Source: Megalonaias nervosa | Lineage: Eukaryota; Mollusca; Bivalvia; Unionida; Unionidae | Length of the DNA: 64,000 nt | Assembly: GCA_016617855.1 (NCBI GenBank) | Contig: JAECUM010003271.1 | Location: 1 to 64,000 of the forward strand | Direction of reading: 5' to 3' | Part shown: piece after piece, positions 1-12,759 of the stretch | Layout: every line of letters begins with the position of its first letter | Numbering within the stretch: position 1 is the stretch's first letter | Notes under the pieces: generated by a model | What the model was told of the DNA's origin: nothing | The model's database searches: none | Seen by the model: the letters and a program-made list of their open reading frames with translations, nothing else | Program-made: the position numbers and the translations under genes

Positions 1-26
1 TGTTAAAGCTACGTTAAAAATCTAAA

Positions 27-64
<38 letters not shown>
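1..64 (+). mobile_element. SINE-B 3' tail with (AC)n, plus orientation
   Basis: Bases 1-29 are the reverse complement of the left end of the other SINE-B copies (the part reading GATTTGGATTTTTAACGTAG), followed by (AC)n to 64. The window therefore opens inside the tail of a SINE-B copy, and the AC microsatellite is its 3' end. Confidence 0.75.
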
Positions 65-66
<2 letters not shown>

Positions 67-250
67 CTTGTTGTTACGTGTGCCGCTATTACGTCAATAG
101 CTTGAGGATTTACGACCGTATATGGAAGTAGGTAAATTTGGAAGAAACAATGAAAAGAAGGAGGGAAGAAAAATAAAAGAAATGCCGATTGATTTACATG
201 GTTTTCCATAGACATAATATGTAAATAAGTCATTAAATAGGCCTATGCCT

Positions 251-634
251 CTGTGTTTGTGATTTGGATTTTTAACGTAGCTTTAACAATTTTCCAGTCA
301 TATCGCCATGATATAAGCAGTGTGACAGTTTATAGCGATGTCTAGCTCCCTGGCATCATGCTGCAGACATGTAGCATTTTATTGTGATGTCTAGCACTAT
401 GGCATCATGCTCCAGACATGTAGCATGATGTCCCATCCTGTCACATTATCCTAACACCAGGCCTAACCGTCCTAACACTAACCTCTTAATGTTGAGAGCC
501 AAGCGAGGCAGCTGTTAGTGCCATTTTTTTATTTTTTTATTTATAAGTCTTTGGTATGACTCAGCCGGGGTTTGAACCTGCGACCTCCCGCATCCAAGGT
601 GAATGCTCTAACTACTTAGGCCACCGGGGCGGTC
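251..634 (-). mobile_element. SINE-B, near full length
   Basis: tRNA-derived SINE read on the minus strand. At its head (right end) are GGTGGCCTAAGTAGTTAGAG (box A-like) and GGTTCAAACCCCGG (box B-like). The body includes a segment around GCATCATGCTGCAGACATGT, and the 3' end is a degenerate GT/CA tail at 251-259. It matches copies at 36181-36520, 41487-41800 and 43010-43330. It faces the copy at 1-64, giving an inverted pair with a spacer of about 190 bases. Confidence 0.8.
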
Positions 635-756
635 CTCCCATGCCTCTCAAATGAGCCTTGTACAAGATAATATATAGTGTTAATGTGTTGTAATTTAGAT
701 GTTTAGGATTTAGTTTTACGTTGTTTTGTTTCAAGAGAGTATTCCTTGACTTGGAT

Positions 757-758
757 GT

Positions 759-803
<45 letters not shown>

Positions 804-850
804 ATATATATATCCTTATCCATATCTATATATATATATATATATATATA
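757..850. repeat. (TA)n microsatellite
   Basis: Nearly pure TA run with one short interruption (TCTATATATATATCCTTATC) near 800-823. Any open frame across it (tyrosine-isoleucine repeats) is an artefact. Confidence 0.95.
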
Positions 851-1349
851 TTTCACATAGGATTTATGACAAATTCCTTTTGTAGTGTCCAGAAAGTGTC
901 ACACCAAGATTTACATATATTTTTCTGATTATTTTGATCAGTTTCCATGACTTTGTATAGAAGCTCGTATCATCGAGTCGAGTTGAATGTTTTGCTGTCG
1001 GTCCGAAGATCTGTATTTATGTATGTTTGTAAGCTTTTCTCTCCTTTTATTTATGTGCGTGCGCCCTTGCGTGTATGTATGTATGTGTGTGTGTGTATGT
1101 ATGTATGTAATGTATAATTGGAACTAACTGCAATAATTACTATTAATTATGTATGTAACACAGAATTTTTATTCTCGTTTTCATAATGGTCAAGAAAACT
1201 GTCAGTAGCACGCTTGGAGATAACCAGGCATAAACATTTACTTTTCCAAGAAAACAGCACCTGTAGGTGGTAGAATAAAACGTTATCGGAAATTTAAATT
1301 CTCTAAAAATATCCAGTGCTTCGAGAGATCATCTTCGGGGTTTCAAAAT

Positions 1350-1351
<2 letters not shown>

Positions 1352-1389
<38 letters not shown>
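1352..1389. repeat. (CA)n microsatellite
   Basis: About 19 CA units. No SINE-B body is adjacent, so this seems to be a free-standing microsatellite. Imperfect TATG/GTGT runs lie at 1070-1110. Confidence 0.95.
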
Positions 1390-1391
<2 letters not shown>

Positions 1392-2257
1392 GAAAATAGC
1401 TTGATACCCGGTCACCATGCTACTTTGTCCAATGCATGCATCTCACTGATGGGGTCTGCAACTTCTGCTCAGAACAGAAAAAAGAAAACGACAGCAGCAA
1501 AAAGAACAACAACATATGTCAATAACTGATGCTGTCTTTTCCTGCAGAGATATAATACTGATTAAATTTAGAATGTCAAGTACTTGACGTTCATATAATA
1601 ATGTACAAAACTTCCAAGGTGTGTCCATTATATAATGTGGACCAATTCATTTTATGCAGAACTAAATCAGCAGGAGAGGATAAAACAAAAGAGCATACTT
1701 GCTATATATAATTGATTTATACATGTGTATAACATTAAAGGGAAGGATGCAATCTGGTAAGCTTATAACCAAGATCAAACCATAAAGGACAAAGTCTGAG
1801 AAGTAGGAAATTATCTCAGCTTTTTTCAGTAATTTAAAATGTCCGAGCTTGTTCGAATTATATAATGTTCTTTCGTTGTCGTTGTTGTTTTTATTTTGTT
1901 TTCTTTGTCAAAATAAAAAATTCAAGGTATCGGACTCTGTATGCCTTTATCCTTTTGCCAGGAGTCTGTACGCCTGATTGCGTGTCATTTCGGTGGACAG
2001 TGTGGTTGATTTGTCTTATTTCATTCAATTTTTTACTATTGCTTTTTGTTCGTTTCTTTTTCCAATTGATTATCATTAAACATAGGTAAAAATCACCCAG
2101 ATCAATGGACAAAAGCATGCAGGCGCACAGGTTCCGATACTGTTACATCACCATCGCCACTACAATATGTTATACGCGTTTTCGTTTTCTCAACTAACGT
2201 AGGATTGCCTATCTTTTGCGAGATAACACACATTCTGAAAAAGCTAGACAAAACAAG

Positions 2258-2330
2258 ACTTTATAACACTCAGGTTGTAAGACTTTATTACCCTCAGGTT
2301 CTAATATCACACTGAGGCTGTAAAACGCAT
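2258..2330. repeat. Short direct repeat, about 24 bases, roughly three copies
   Basis: The unit contains AAGACTTTAT followed by ACTCAGGTTGTA-like sequence; it recurs with changes at 2258, 2281 and about 2302. No coding potential was recognised. The rest of 2.3-3.5 kb shows no recognisable gene. Confidence 0.6.
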
Positions 2331-3477
2331 AAGCTGCGAGGAGCGTGCATTCAACGTACAACATCCAAGAGAAAATAGCAGTGTCATCTTGGTTTCCAGG
2401 AGGTGCTTTCCCTTCTCTCGAAATGTCTTTGCCTCCAGATAGGAATCTTACGGAAACATCCTTTCTTGTTTTAATTTATTTATTAAAGAGAACGACTTCA
2501 CATTCTTTAAACAAGTATCAATGCTTTGTAAAAAAAAGAAACATAAAGTTTGCAAAAAGTACCAGGAATAATCCAATCGTGTCGTTTGATTAGTTATTTT
2601 CGTCACAGTTGAAGAACAGTTTCGGCGTTTATTAGTTTCATTTTATAACATCCTCTTAGAACCATTCTATAGGAATGGAGCTGAAAGTATGAAAACAACT
2701 TATTAAATTCATATTTTCCTTTTGCACCTGTGCTCGAACCACATATTAAATTCATATTTAATATTTCCCTTTTACACATATTGTCCAAGTTTTGCGATAT
2801 TTACATAATGACCATCTTGTTACCACGGTGCCTCAGTAATCATAACATCTGATACAAACTGACAACTGATCCTATAAAAAGTCAAACAATTTGAGATTTT
2901 CAAAACTCATACTGAGAAAGATTCAGGAGTAAATTATAAATATATAAACCACTAGCAGAAAGCGTTTGAAAAACGTTTCTATTTATTCATGTTTTATTAT
3001 TTTTTTTTTAGTGCAAAACTGTTTCAATCGTCATATAATCTTTATATTGAACAGCAAAATATAACAACCAGCTGCTCTCCAATTGGCGAGCTAATTTCTC
3101 GAAACGCCACTTTAGCACAAGCAAATATCTGTAAAGTCCTCGCAGAAACGTCTAATATTAGTTTTACATCGTATTTCAAGGGATTCGTTAAAAGTAACGG
3201 GACATACAGAAACTGTACGCCTTGAGCCAAGAATTCTCATACTACTGTTCACTTGTCGTGCTTTTATTTTGTTTCGCCGAAAAGACGACCACAAATAAAG
3301 CTGACCCCAGGTCACACTGTACTGGCAGTGGTACTTGTTTACACACGTCATTGAAAGCAATCTGATCACTCTGCAACATCGCCGCTGAGTGAACGACTTA
3401 GCTATTTCGCGATTTACTATCCAGTTTTGGATATAATATATTCCTACGCTGACCAGCGCGGATGACGTATCGGTTTA

Positions 3478-3930
3478 TTAAGAGTAAAAAAATAGTTCCA
3501 AACACTTGGGCCAACTACCTTTATATGACTTGCTAAGGTCATTGTAATATATGCACTGAGCGTAATTTAGCTAAGTAAAAGTCTTTGCAAAATGTGTTAA
3601 CACGTGTTTTGCGAACCGTAAAATAGCTTATGGCTTTTGGTGCACTTCTGTTGTCAGAGTTGCATAGATTTGTATGTTATCAAACTCGTCAGTTTTGGCG
3701 GGAAATAAATCTTTCATGCAGTCCACAGTTCCATAATGCCAAGAGAGAAGTGACCGGTTTCGAAAAACATCAGAGCGTTTGAAGTTTGGTAAGTTGATAT
3801 CAGCTGTAATCCAGTATGGCCGCTGACTGCATGATCGGAAAAGTGAAAAATGTACAGATGAATACATTATTGACATTAATGTGAGGAAATTCCACGAAAT
3901 CGAAATCAAAGGTGAGAGCATACTGAGATT
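3478..3930. repeat. Dispersed repeat H, CpG-rich copy
   Basis: The segment shares order and sequence with 15807-16320, for example AGTTCCAAACACTTGG near the left end, then GTGTTAACACGTGTTTTGCG, GTTGTCAGA, CAGTTTTGG and AAATAAATCTT. No protein motif or terminal structure was recognised, so it is an unclassified interspersed repeat or old segmental duplication. Confidence 0.7.
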
Positions 3931-4496
3931 ATGATGAAGATTATTGATAACTATTTATTTTTTTTTTTTTTTTTTAAATCAGCCCTTGTTATATTTTAAA
4001 TACTCCAAACTTCATATTTAGCACGTCAATTTTTATTTAAAAAACAAACAAACAAAACGAAAACGGTAAAATATGCATAAAAATAATTCCTTACCTGCAT
4101 AGGGCATTACACCAAACTTATCTGCATTCATCAGTACGCAAGTTTGATCTTTCTAAGAACTGTTACAAAATACTGTCTTCGCAACAAGGATTCAAACGCA
4201 GCGAAAATTCAAAAGTAATAGTTCACTCTACAACGTTAAGTTCAATTATTACTATTATCTCTATCTACAAGAAACCGTACTCCGACAAAAGGTTATTTTT
4301 CATAGCGTGGGCGCCAGCAGGTGGAGGGTGAAACATGTAGTGGTCAGCTATTAAGTTTTATGGATGTGGGCCAAAACACATATAGGGGTGAAATGTAGGG
4401 GGAGGGGAGGGCTTGCCGATGTGCGGGTGCGCACGTGTCAAAGTAATCACGAGCGACGCTTTGTGTTGGAGTTCAACGTGCTCATGTGTATGGGGA

Positions 4497-4503
4497 TATA
4501 AGG
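4497..4503 (+). promoter_or_regulatory. Candidate TATA element of the SELENBP1-like gene
   Basis: A TATAAGG heptamer lies about 160 bases upstream of the proposed start codon, so transcription could begin near 4525-4530 and leave a 5' UTR of about 130 bases. The surrounding 200 bases are richer in CpG than the downstream introns. This is a position-based guess only; no initiator or other core element was recognised. Confidence 0.25.
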
Positions 4504-4659
4504 CTATACAAAAGCTTAAACGTTTCGAGACAGCCGGTTGATTTAGCACTTGCCCGTTCAGCACTATCAGACGGTTTATTTTAAAGGTGTCTCAAAGTGA
4601 GGTCGACAGTACATATTTTCAGGATCTATTCAACCTGTATAGCGACAGAATAAGTGAAA

Positions 4660-4663
4660 ATGG
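4660..4663 (+). CDS. SELENBP1: SELENBP1-like coding exon 1 (start codon plus one base)
   Basis: The coding part of exon 1 is only ATG G, followed by a perfect GTAAGT donor. The context AAAATGG has A at -3 and G at +4. The single G joins the first two bases of exon 2 (CA) to give Ala, so the protein begins [10 protein letters not shown], matching the family N-terminus. A tiny phase-1 first exon would be missed by ORF-based gene finding. The correct phase, the strong donor and the right N-terminus together support it. An upstream untranslated exon cannot be excluded. Confidence 0.8.
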
Positions 4664-7600
4664 GTAAGTCAGTTAACAATTTGTTGTTTTTCTCTGGTGT
4701 ACTAACAACGCAATAGATAGCCAATGCAGTATGCATCGGTTTTAACATCGTAATTCCTGTCGCATGTCGGATCTCACAATTGACCCAGTTTGCTGGGGAA
4801 CTACAACTCTATCTGTTTGTCTCTTTCTCTCTTTCTCACATAACATAAACTCGCAAAAGCGTGAATGTTTGTAAGCTCATAAAAATGTACTGCCAACATA
4901 CGGTAATATGGTGATATTCTTCGTTCATTTATATGCTTAGACCACATATCGTAACGATACTGATGTTAAAAGACCAATGTACAGTTTTGGTCTCGCCTGC
5001 GTTACAATGGTGAGTCATTTTTTATTTTTTATTTTTTTTTTTTGCGGCGGCGGCGACGGTATTGTTAACAGTGTTAAATATCTGTGATCAAATTTTTTAA
5101 AATTATTTTTTTTTAAAGCCCAATACAGTGATAACTTATAAGCACAAGTGGCTGTATATTCTATTTTAGAAGTTTGAACGCGGTGTGTTTGTGTGTGTGT
5201 AACGAGGTTCTCAACCCGAAAGTTTGAGCCCGTCGGATAGGTTCACTTAACTGCTATAATAATGTTTTAAAGTGCCGAAAGAATTGCTTTGCCACCGTAA
5301 ATTTCATTCAAGCTTGAATGGACAGCTTGTTGCATGACATCTCTTTAAAATGCTATAATTTTGAAATGAATTAGTATGATGTCACACCCAGTCATATTAT
5401 CCTGGCACCAAGCCGACCAGTCCTAACATTAACCTCTTACTGCAGAGCCCCAAGCGAGGCAGCTGCTAGTACCATTTTTATAAGTCTTTTGGTATGACTC
5501 GGCTGGGGTTTGAACCCGCGACCTCCCACATCCGAGGCGGAACTTATATTAAATTAAAAAATAGTATAATTGTATACGTAATAATTGTGACTTTTATCAT
5601 GTGACTTTTTCACGCCTACTTTTTTTCTTGTGACTTTTTTTCTGCCGTTTTCTTTACTGAATCCTTTTAAAATAGGTCAGTAAAACTGAAAGCAGGTACA
5701 TCTCAGTATGTTTTTGGCAAATATATCTATATTATTGGTATATTGGGAAAACAAAATACGATAAATATTAGACAATGCATTTTGAATATTAAGAAGACGA
5801 AAATTATTGGGGAGAGATTTATATAACTGTGACAGCCTGTATGTTATGCAGGTGCAAATGGGTTTAAAATTAAAGCGTATGATCTACTTTTGTTGACCGT
5901 ATTTCGTACAGGTTAAAGTGCAGTTTATGAACTACTCTTGGGGTTTGGAATGTTCATTGACTGGAGAAATATAATAATTGGTTACTATGGCTGCGAATCA
6001 ATATGACTTCGATGGCTACGCGAGGGGCTCAATGTCCACTTAAAGGAGTCGGATTCATTGTGCCAGGGAAACTCTATATGTATAATGTGCGCTGCACACA
6101 CGTCTCTGAAAAAAGATGCCCACATAAAACATGCCGGAGTGGCATGATTCAAACCAAAACATGTAAACACTGTAGGCCAACACTGATATCATGAACACAC
6201 TATATTTGGCACGTTTGGGAACTCAGAATTTTGGTCCTCTCAGATTTTAATAAGGGGTTCAAATCGTCATACGATTACATTTACTGTGCTGTACAGTAAC
6301 AATAATGATGATAGTGCACGCAGTTGGGTGCACCCCTCCACTTCCCCATTGAAGCGGGATGTAAGTGAACCAGACCGCTTCGGTGACCAAAGTGGTTAGA
6401 GCGTCCGTGTCAGATGAGGGACTTAAATGAGTTCATCTCATAAATCGCTCAACATAATTTTCCGAGCTTAACAGAAAGCGTCATTGTTCCAGAACCTTCA
6501 TATTTGTGGAACATATTCGAATCCGCCATTATTCGAGGACGCCGTTACTAAATTACTAAAATTTATGAAAAATAACAATAACATCAAACGTTTAACTTCT
6601 TTATTTCTTTGTCTCAATAATAGCTTCACAAAAGCTGACCACCTTTGACAGAATTATATTGCGACATGAAGGCCTTTAAATATCGAACAAATGGTGCTGA
6701 TTTAATAGAAGTTATAGGTGCAGATCAAAATAAGGAGTTTTAGCTCTACTGGCCAGAAGAGCTTATGGCATGGTCTGTTGTCTGTCGTCCATCGACCATC
6801 AGTCATCTGTCGCCGGATGCTCGTTCATTCCATAGTACAATTTTGTTATCGCTATTCCTCTTGAACTACTTAAAGGACAGCCATGAAACTGTACACACAC
6901 ATTCATCCTATGGTCCATTTGGTCCTAAATGTAAACGTTGCTATTCAGAAATCCATTATGGCCGCCACTGCAGCCATTTTGAAAATCTTATTGTCGATAC
7001 TTCTCCTATATGGATGGTAAAATCAACATGGAGTTTTCGCTGAAAGACTTCTTATGATCTATGGTTGGTCCGAAATGAAAATAATGGCGATCTAACATCC
7101 AGTGTGGCTGCCATATCAGCCATCATACAGACCTTGTTATCACAGCTGTAACAGAACAGAAAGTCATATTGATTTTAATCAGAAGACATCTTACGATGTG
7201 TAGTTGGTAATATGTGAAAATGGGGCCGATCTGACATCCAATATGGCCATCCACGTGTCATCCATTTTTAACACTTTGTTATTGCTACTCTTCCTGGATT
7301 GATGGTTACATAATAATTTTCACTGAAAGAATTCTTATGACACCTAGCTGGTCTTAAATAAAAATGGTGCGGACCTGACTCCAGTATGGTCACCATAGTA
7401 GCCATCTTGAAAATATTGTTATATACACTCCTGAATGGAAAGTCATATCTTCAAAATATTATCTCCACTTCTCCCAAATGGATGGCTATATCAGCATGGG
7501 GTTTTCACCAGTAGCCTTCTTATGATACCTGGTTGGTCCTAAATGAAAATAGTGCCCGTGATACAAGCAACATGCTGCCACAACGACTATATATTAAGAC

Positions 7601-8732
7601 TCTTATTGTCACTACTCCTCCTGAACGGATGGTCATTTTGATTTTTACCAAAAGACGTCTACTGCTGTCTTCGTTCTCCTAAATGAAATTGGTGCCAAGC
7701 TGATATCCGGTATGTGCAACACGGCAGCTAATTTGAAAACTTCATTATCGTTTAAGAATAACAGAGATGATCACACTAGACAGTAAAAATGAATAAATGG
7801 TCATCTTGAATTCCTCGAAATTATTTTTACCCAGTAGAGCGACAGTCCCTTCAAGGGACTCTTGTTTAATCGATATTCTTTCCCAAGAAGCTACACAATT
7901 TGTGAAATTAACATAACTGAGCGGGTGTCATCCCATCCCAGCTTCAATCGACTAGATACTTATTGCACGTGCTCACACAGCTCGGTATTCTCAAAATTTT
8001 TTGACCCGAAACTCGTGCACAACGTCAGAACATTTTGATCGTCTTTAAGTCTCCTTCAGGCTGGAATTACTAAACTGTAAATATTTCCAGAAATTTGGGT
8101 ATTATCCTCTCATGCTACATTTCATTTTCTGGGCTGTATTCATTTATCATATCTGATTTCGTCTTTTTCAACCTAAAGTTACATTATCCTGCCTAACAGT
8201 TTTTAGGGACTGAATTGTTTGTTCATCCTATCATTCTTTCCTATCGGACAAGTGAAATTTGTCAGAAAATCACGTTCTTTTTAACTATAGCACGTATTTG
8301 TCCTAAGCGACAAAGGCTTTGCTGTTATGAGTGGATCTCGCGAATAACCAGCTGAATGGATTGTCTCGCAGGAGAAGCTTGTCTCTTGCATTGTGGGATG
8401 AAAAAATTACCTATTTGTTTGTTGGTTTTTAGACTACCTGATTTTCAACACTACTTTTCAGCATGCTGTGGTAAAGGTCCCGGCTATGCATCCCCACTGG
8501 ACGCAATGAAGAATGGGCCTCGAGAGAAGATTGTATACATTCCATGTATCATCCCGGCGAAGTACAAGGATGTTCGACCTGACTATTTGGCCACCGTGGA
8601 CGTCGATCCAAGTTCACCAGCATACGGAAAGGTAAAGTAGTTCTTTCAGCATTCTTATTTCATTCGTTCCTTTTTCCTCATTCGTTCTTTTCCACCCCAT
8701 CTTCTTAGCGCGCGCGCGTGTGTTTGTGTGTG

Positions 8733-8813
<81 letters not shown>

Positions 8814-11800
8814 GCAGTCAGTTTGTTTTCTTTTTATTCCTTCAAGAACCCATCAATTTAGTTGTTTTTTGTAATCAGACGTAAAAGATACCACACATTT
8901 GCATTCTGATCAGCAAGGTTGCGTAAATCTTATACTTTCTCACCATGCTGCATGCGTGGATTGTATAATCTTGTTATGTATATTTAATTTAATTGTTTGT
9001 CTGCTAGTTTTAAATTCATTTTATTTCATTACATGTTACTGTAAACATTGTTTACTAGACCTGACCTTGTCCAAAATTGAGTTAATTTCTGCTTGACCTG
9101 ATTGACTTTTTTTTTCAAAATTTGTTTAATTTCATTTACGTAAACAACTAATAATAGCTTCATTATTTCCTATGTGTATAAGCTTATTAACCAAATTATT
9201 ATTCAGGTAAACAAAGGAGTAAATATGTTGATCAGGTTCAGGGTTTTGGAGATTCACAAGTGAATTTTATAGGCTGTTATGTTGTAAATAAACAAGGCTC
9301 ATTAGATCAATTGTAGAAGGTTATTTTCCATTAGGTAATGGTTATTTTTAGAAAATGCTAATTGTGACCTTGAGGTCAAGCAGAGAACTATATTATCTTG
9401 TGACTGTGAGGATTTTACCAGTTGTGCCTTAACATCTAGCACTTTAAGTTGTATTATGTTGTGACCAGTTTGGGCTGAATTTTATTTTCTTCAAATTATT
9501 GAATTCAAGTGATTATTGTCTCTGGAAATACAAAAGTACTCAGACAAAATTCTTGGATAAAGACATTCACTGGAATTTATACTGAATTCAAACCTGGAAT
9601 AATATTTCTGTGATTCAACAAGAGACTGTTGACAGATCAGCACTTCGCAGACCATAACAGACACATCATCGCCTTCAATTTTGGATCTCTTTGGGACTTG
9701 AACTGAATTTTATTCAGGACATTTTATTACTAGGACTTATGTCTTTAATTCTTGGATTATTTTTGGATTTAATTCGCAATACAGTAAGTTCTTTTTTCTC
9801 ATTTTTCACTTTGTATTCTAGGGAAATAAATTATTTGTTAAATTTTTCAAAGCTTGTTGTCTTCACTCTTTTCTGTTACTTATTTTAAAAGCATAGACTC
9901 GTAACACTATTTAACCACGATCTTTTGGTCCCAATACCTAGTGGACTTATTTTCCGTCTGCAGAATGAAAATAGGCATCTGTGTTAGCAGATTTGATCCA
10001 TTCCATAGGACATTTAGTAACATCACCCTTTGAAATCAGAGAAGTTCAAGATAAAGTGTTCAATGAACTTCTTTTGTTGGTCAGTAGATTATTATTATCG
10101 AAAATAATTCGATTTTGTTTCTTGCATCGCATCTATCCCAGTTTGTAAAGATGACGTCATTTACAGATTATAGCACAAGGCTAACAACGTATTTTATTTC
10201 TAGTCCTCTTTACATGTTGAATTCACGCTACTATTTAAATGACGTTGTGTCAGGCGTTTTCTTTCCGTTTGCCATTGGTTTCTGCCTGTAAGAAAGAAAA
10301 CTGACAGAACAGATATGTGCTGTATTTCTTTCTAAAGTGCATGGAGCCCTTTTTTGACGGATTAACCCCAAAGTGATGAAAAGTTTAATAATAGCATAAC
10401 ACGAAATTAAAAAAAGAAGATAAAGAATTTTTAACGAACTTCTTTTTTGTCGATGTCCAGAGATCATTATCTGACATAATTAGGATTTTGATCGCATTAT
10501 ACGTATCCCTATCAAACAAGACCAGCTCTCTCTTGCAATCTGTGCCGCAAGGATGTTTAATTTATTTTATGGCTTTCATTATTTGTATTTTCAACTCTCA
10601 TTATCTCGAGAATGACTTTACTTCCAGATTATGACTGCAGCTGAGGAATAAAATCTTGCTTTTGTAAGGGCTGCAAAACCTCTTTGGACGGATTTAGCTC
10701 CCATGATAGGCGTTTTAGTAATAGAATCAAATGTAATTAAAAATATATTAACGACGGCTTTATTTAATAAACCCTGATCAATTAACTGTTGGCAGCAATA
10801 ATTAGAGTTTCGATCGCATTACAATATTTCAGGGGAAAAAAACAAAAACAATGAAATTTATTTTCACTTCTCACTTGCACATTGTAAGTTTAGTACCGGA
10901 TGAGTGATTTTGTTATCAGCTGCTGATCTTGATGGGAACTATTTTCGTCCTGAGGGGACGCGTGTGGCCGAGTGGTTTAAGGCGCTCGCCTTTACAGATC
11001 ACTGCTATCTCATCTGTGTGTGTGTGTGTGTGTGTGTGTTCGATTCTCGGGATCTGCCAAAGTGGGTATGAGAGAAAGGTTGCCAGTAGCTTCCCGTTGT
11101 TTGGTTTTTCTTCTTGGCGTTTTCCTGGGCTCTTCCTCTACCAAATTATAATGGCCGCTATGAATAGCTTATAATGTGCTGAAAAATGGCTTCAAACCCA
11201 TATCAACCAACCAGCCAGCGAACTTTTGATTTGTAGATAAAAATTTGCCCTGTATATATGTGAAGTTGTAGAAATCTACGTTAACGGACTTTAATCTCGT
11301 TAATGCGCGGTTTGGTGTAACATCAGATGAAGAAATATATTGAGGAACGAGTTCTTTAATGAACTTTCGTCGATGTTGCTGACAGATCATTATCACAAAT
11401 AATTAGTTTTTTTTTTCAAACAGTAGAATATTAGGACTATCTGTCCTTAATCTGCTGTATGGAAGCTAATTCGTCAAGAATGAGTTTTTGCTCATGATAT
11501 TATCACTATCAAATACACGTGCAAGCTAATTAACAGCGACATGGAATTATTCTGTGGAATTAATTCGACGCACAGGCTTGAATGGCCATAGGAAATTTGT
11601 TTGAAGACATTTGGTTCACGTTTTTTCATTTGCTTAAATTTATTAAACTCCTTGAAAGACTTTCTTAATACTTGGATTGACACAGTTTGAGGCTAAGACA
11701 TTCTGCACCAAGTGTTCGTACCCCTGTCATCTTGGGGTCAAGGGCATATAACATTTGCGTTAAATGTTTTTAAAGCATTTTGTTTTGCTCACATTTTCTA

Positions 11801-12716
11801 AACCTCTTGATGGATGTTATTGATATTATTTGCTGAGTCTAAATTAAGATAGTACATTCTTTGACATACTTTCTCAACATTTAAACCATGGGTGAAGGTC
11901 GCACGTGTTTTTTTTTTATTTTTTTAAATTTTGCAATGCGTTTATCGTGGGCTTGACAAGCAGGTCCTGGCCTTCTTGTTAATGTATACAGAGCTCGTGA
12001 CTTCCATTGCCAACGCATTGCATGAGGCGATCCGATAATGTTCCACTTAATGTCCGTCTTCATGGACTTATCGAGCGTTATTAAATTCACTCTGGACCCA
12101 ATACGTTTGTTGCACGTAAGATGGCGTCGCAGAAGGTCTGCCATGATGCAGTAGTTCGTAAAGTTGCGTCATACCATGCTGATTTTTTTTTTTTACGCGA
12201 TTCAGACGTACAAATAAACCAAAATTTTTCCAGAATTTTTTTTTTTCACTTTAATTCTGTGAAATATAATTTTTTAAATACATTTTATTATTTAATAAAT
12301 TGGGTATTTATTAAATAAATTACGCTGCTTTTACAATTGGATAATGTGATCTCTCCTAAAGTACTTGGGGTTGGTAAACTCGCTCCGTTGTCTGTCGGTT
12401 TTGCCACAGTATCCAGCTGTTGGAACACTATAATCACATGTTATCATCTGTATGGCTTTGCTTTTTTTTTTTAATAAAAAAAAAACAAACAATTAAGATT
12501 TTTACATAGAGTGTATGAACAAATCATGTCATTACAAACGACGTCTTAATGTGATAGACTACACGGGAGAAACACCCAGGCATCCACATTAACTTCAGAG
12601 TGATTTGATTTCAGCGCACCGATTTGTTTTTGTTTTCTTTTTTACAGAAACTTTTATCGGATGGAACAATTTTGTTATCTATAATCCATTAAGAACTTTG
12701 CTGATGCCATGAAACT

Positions 12717-12759
<43 letters not shown>

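Noticed and set aside
3628..3921. 97-codon minus-strand frame
   Set aside because: Lies within dispersed repeat H and is not kept open in the second copy.
6380..6430. tRNA-like box A (GGTGACCAAAGTGGTTAGAG)
   Set aside because: No convincing box B at the expected distance; too little to call a SINE.
8356..8461. Upstream extension of SELENBP1-like exon 2 to an ATG at 8356
   Set aside because: The sequence is not homologous to the family N-terminus, while the tiny exon 1 (ATG G) gives the correct N-terminus with consensus splice sites.
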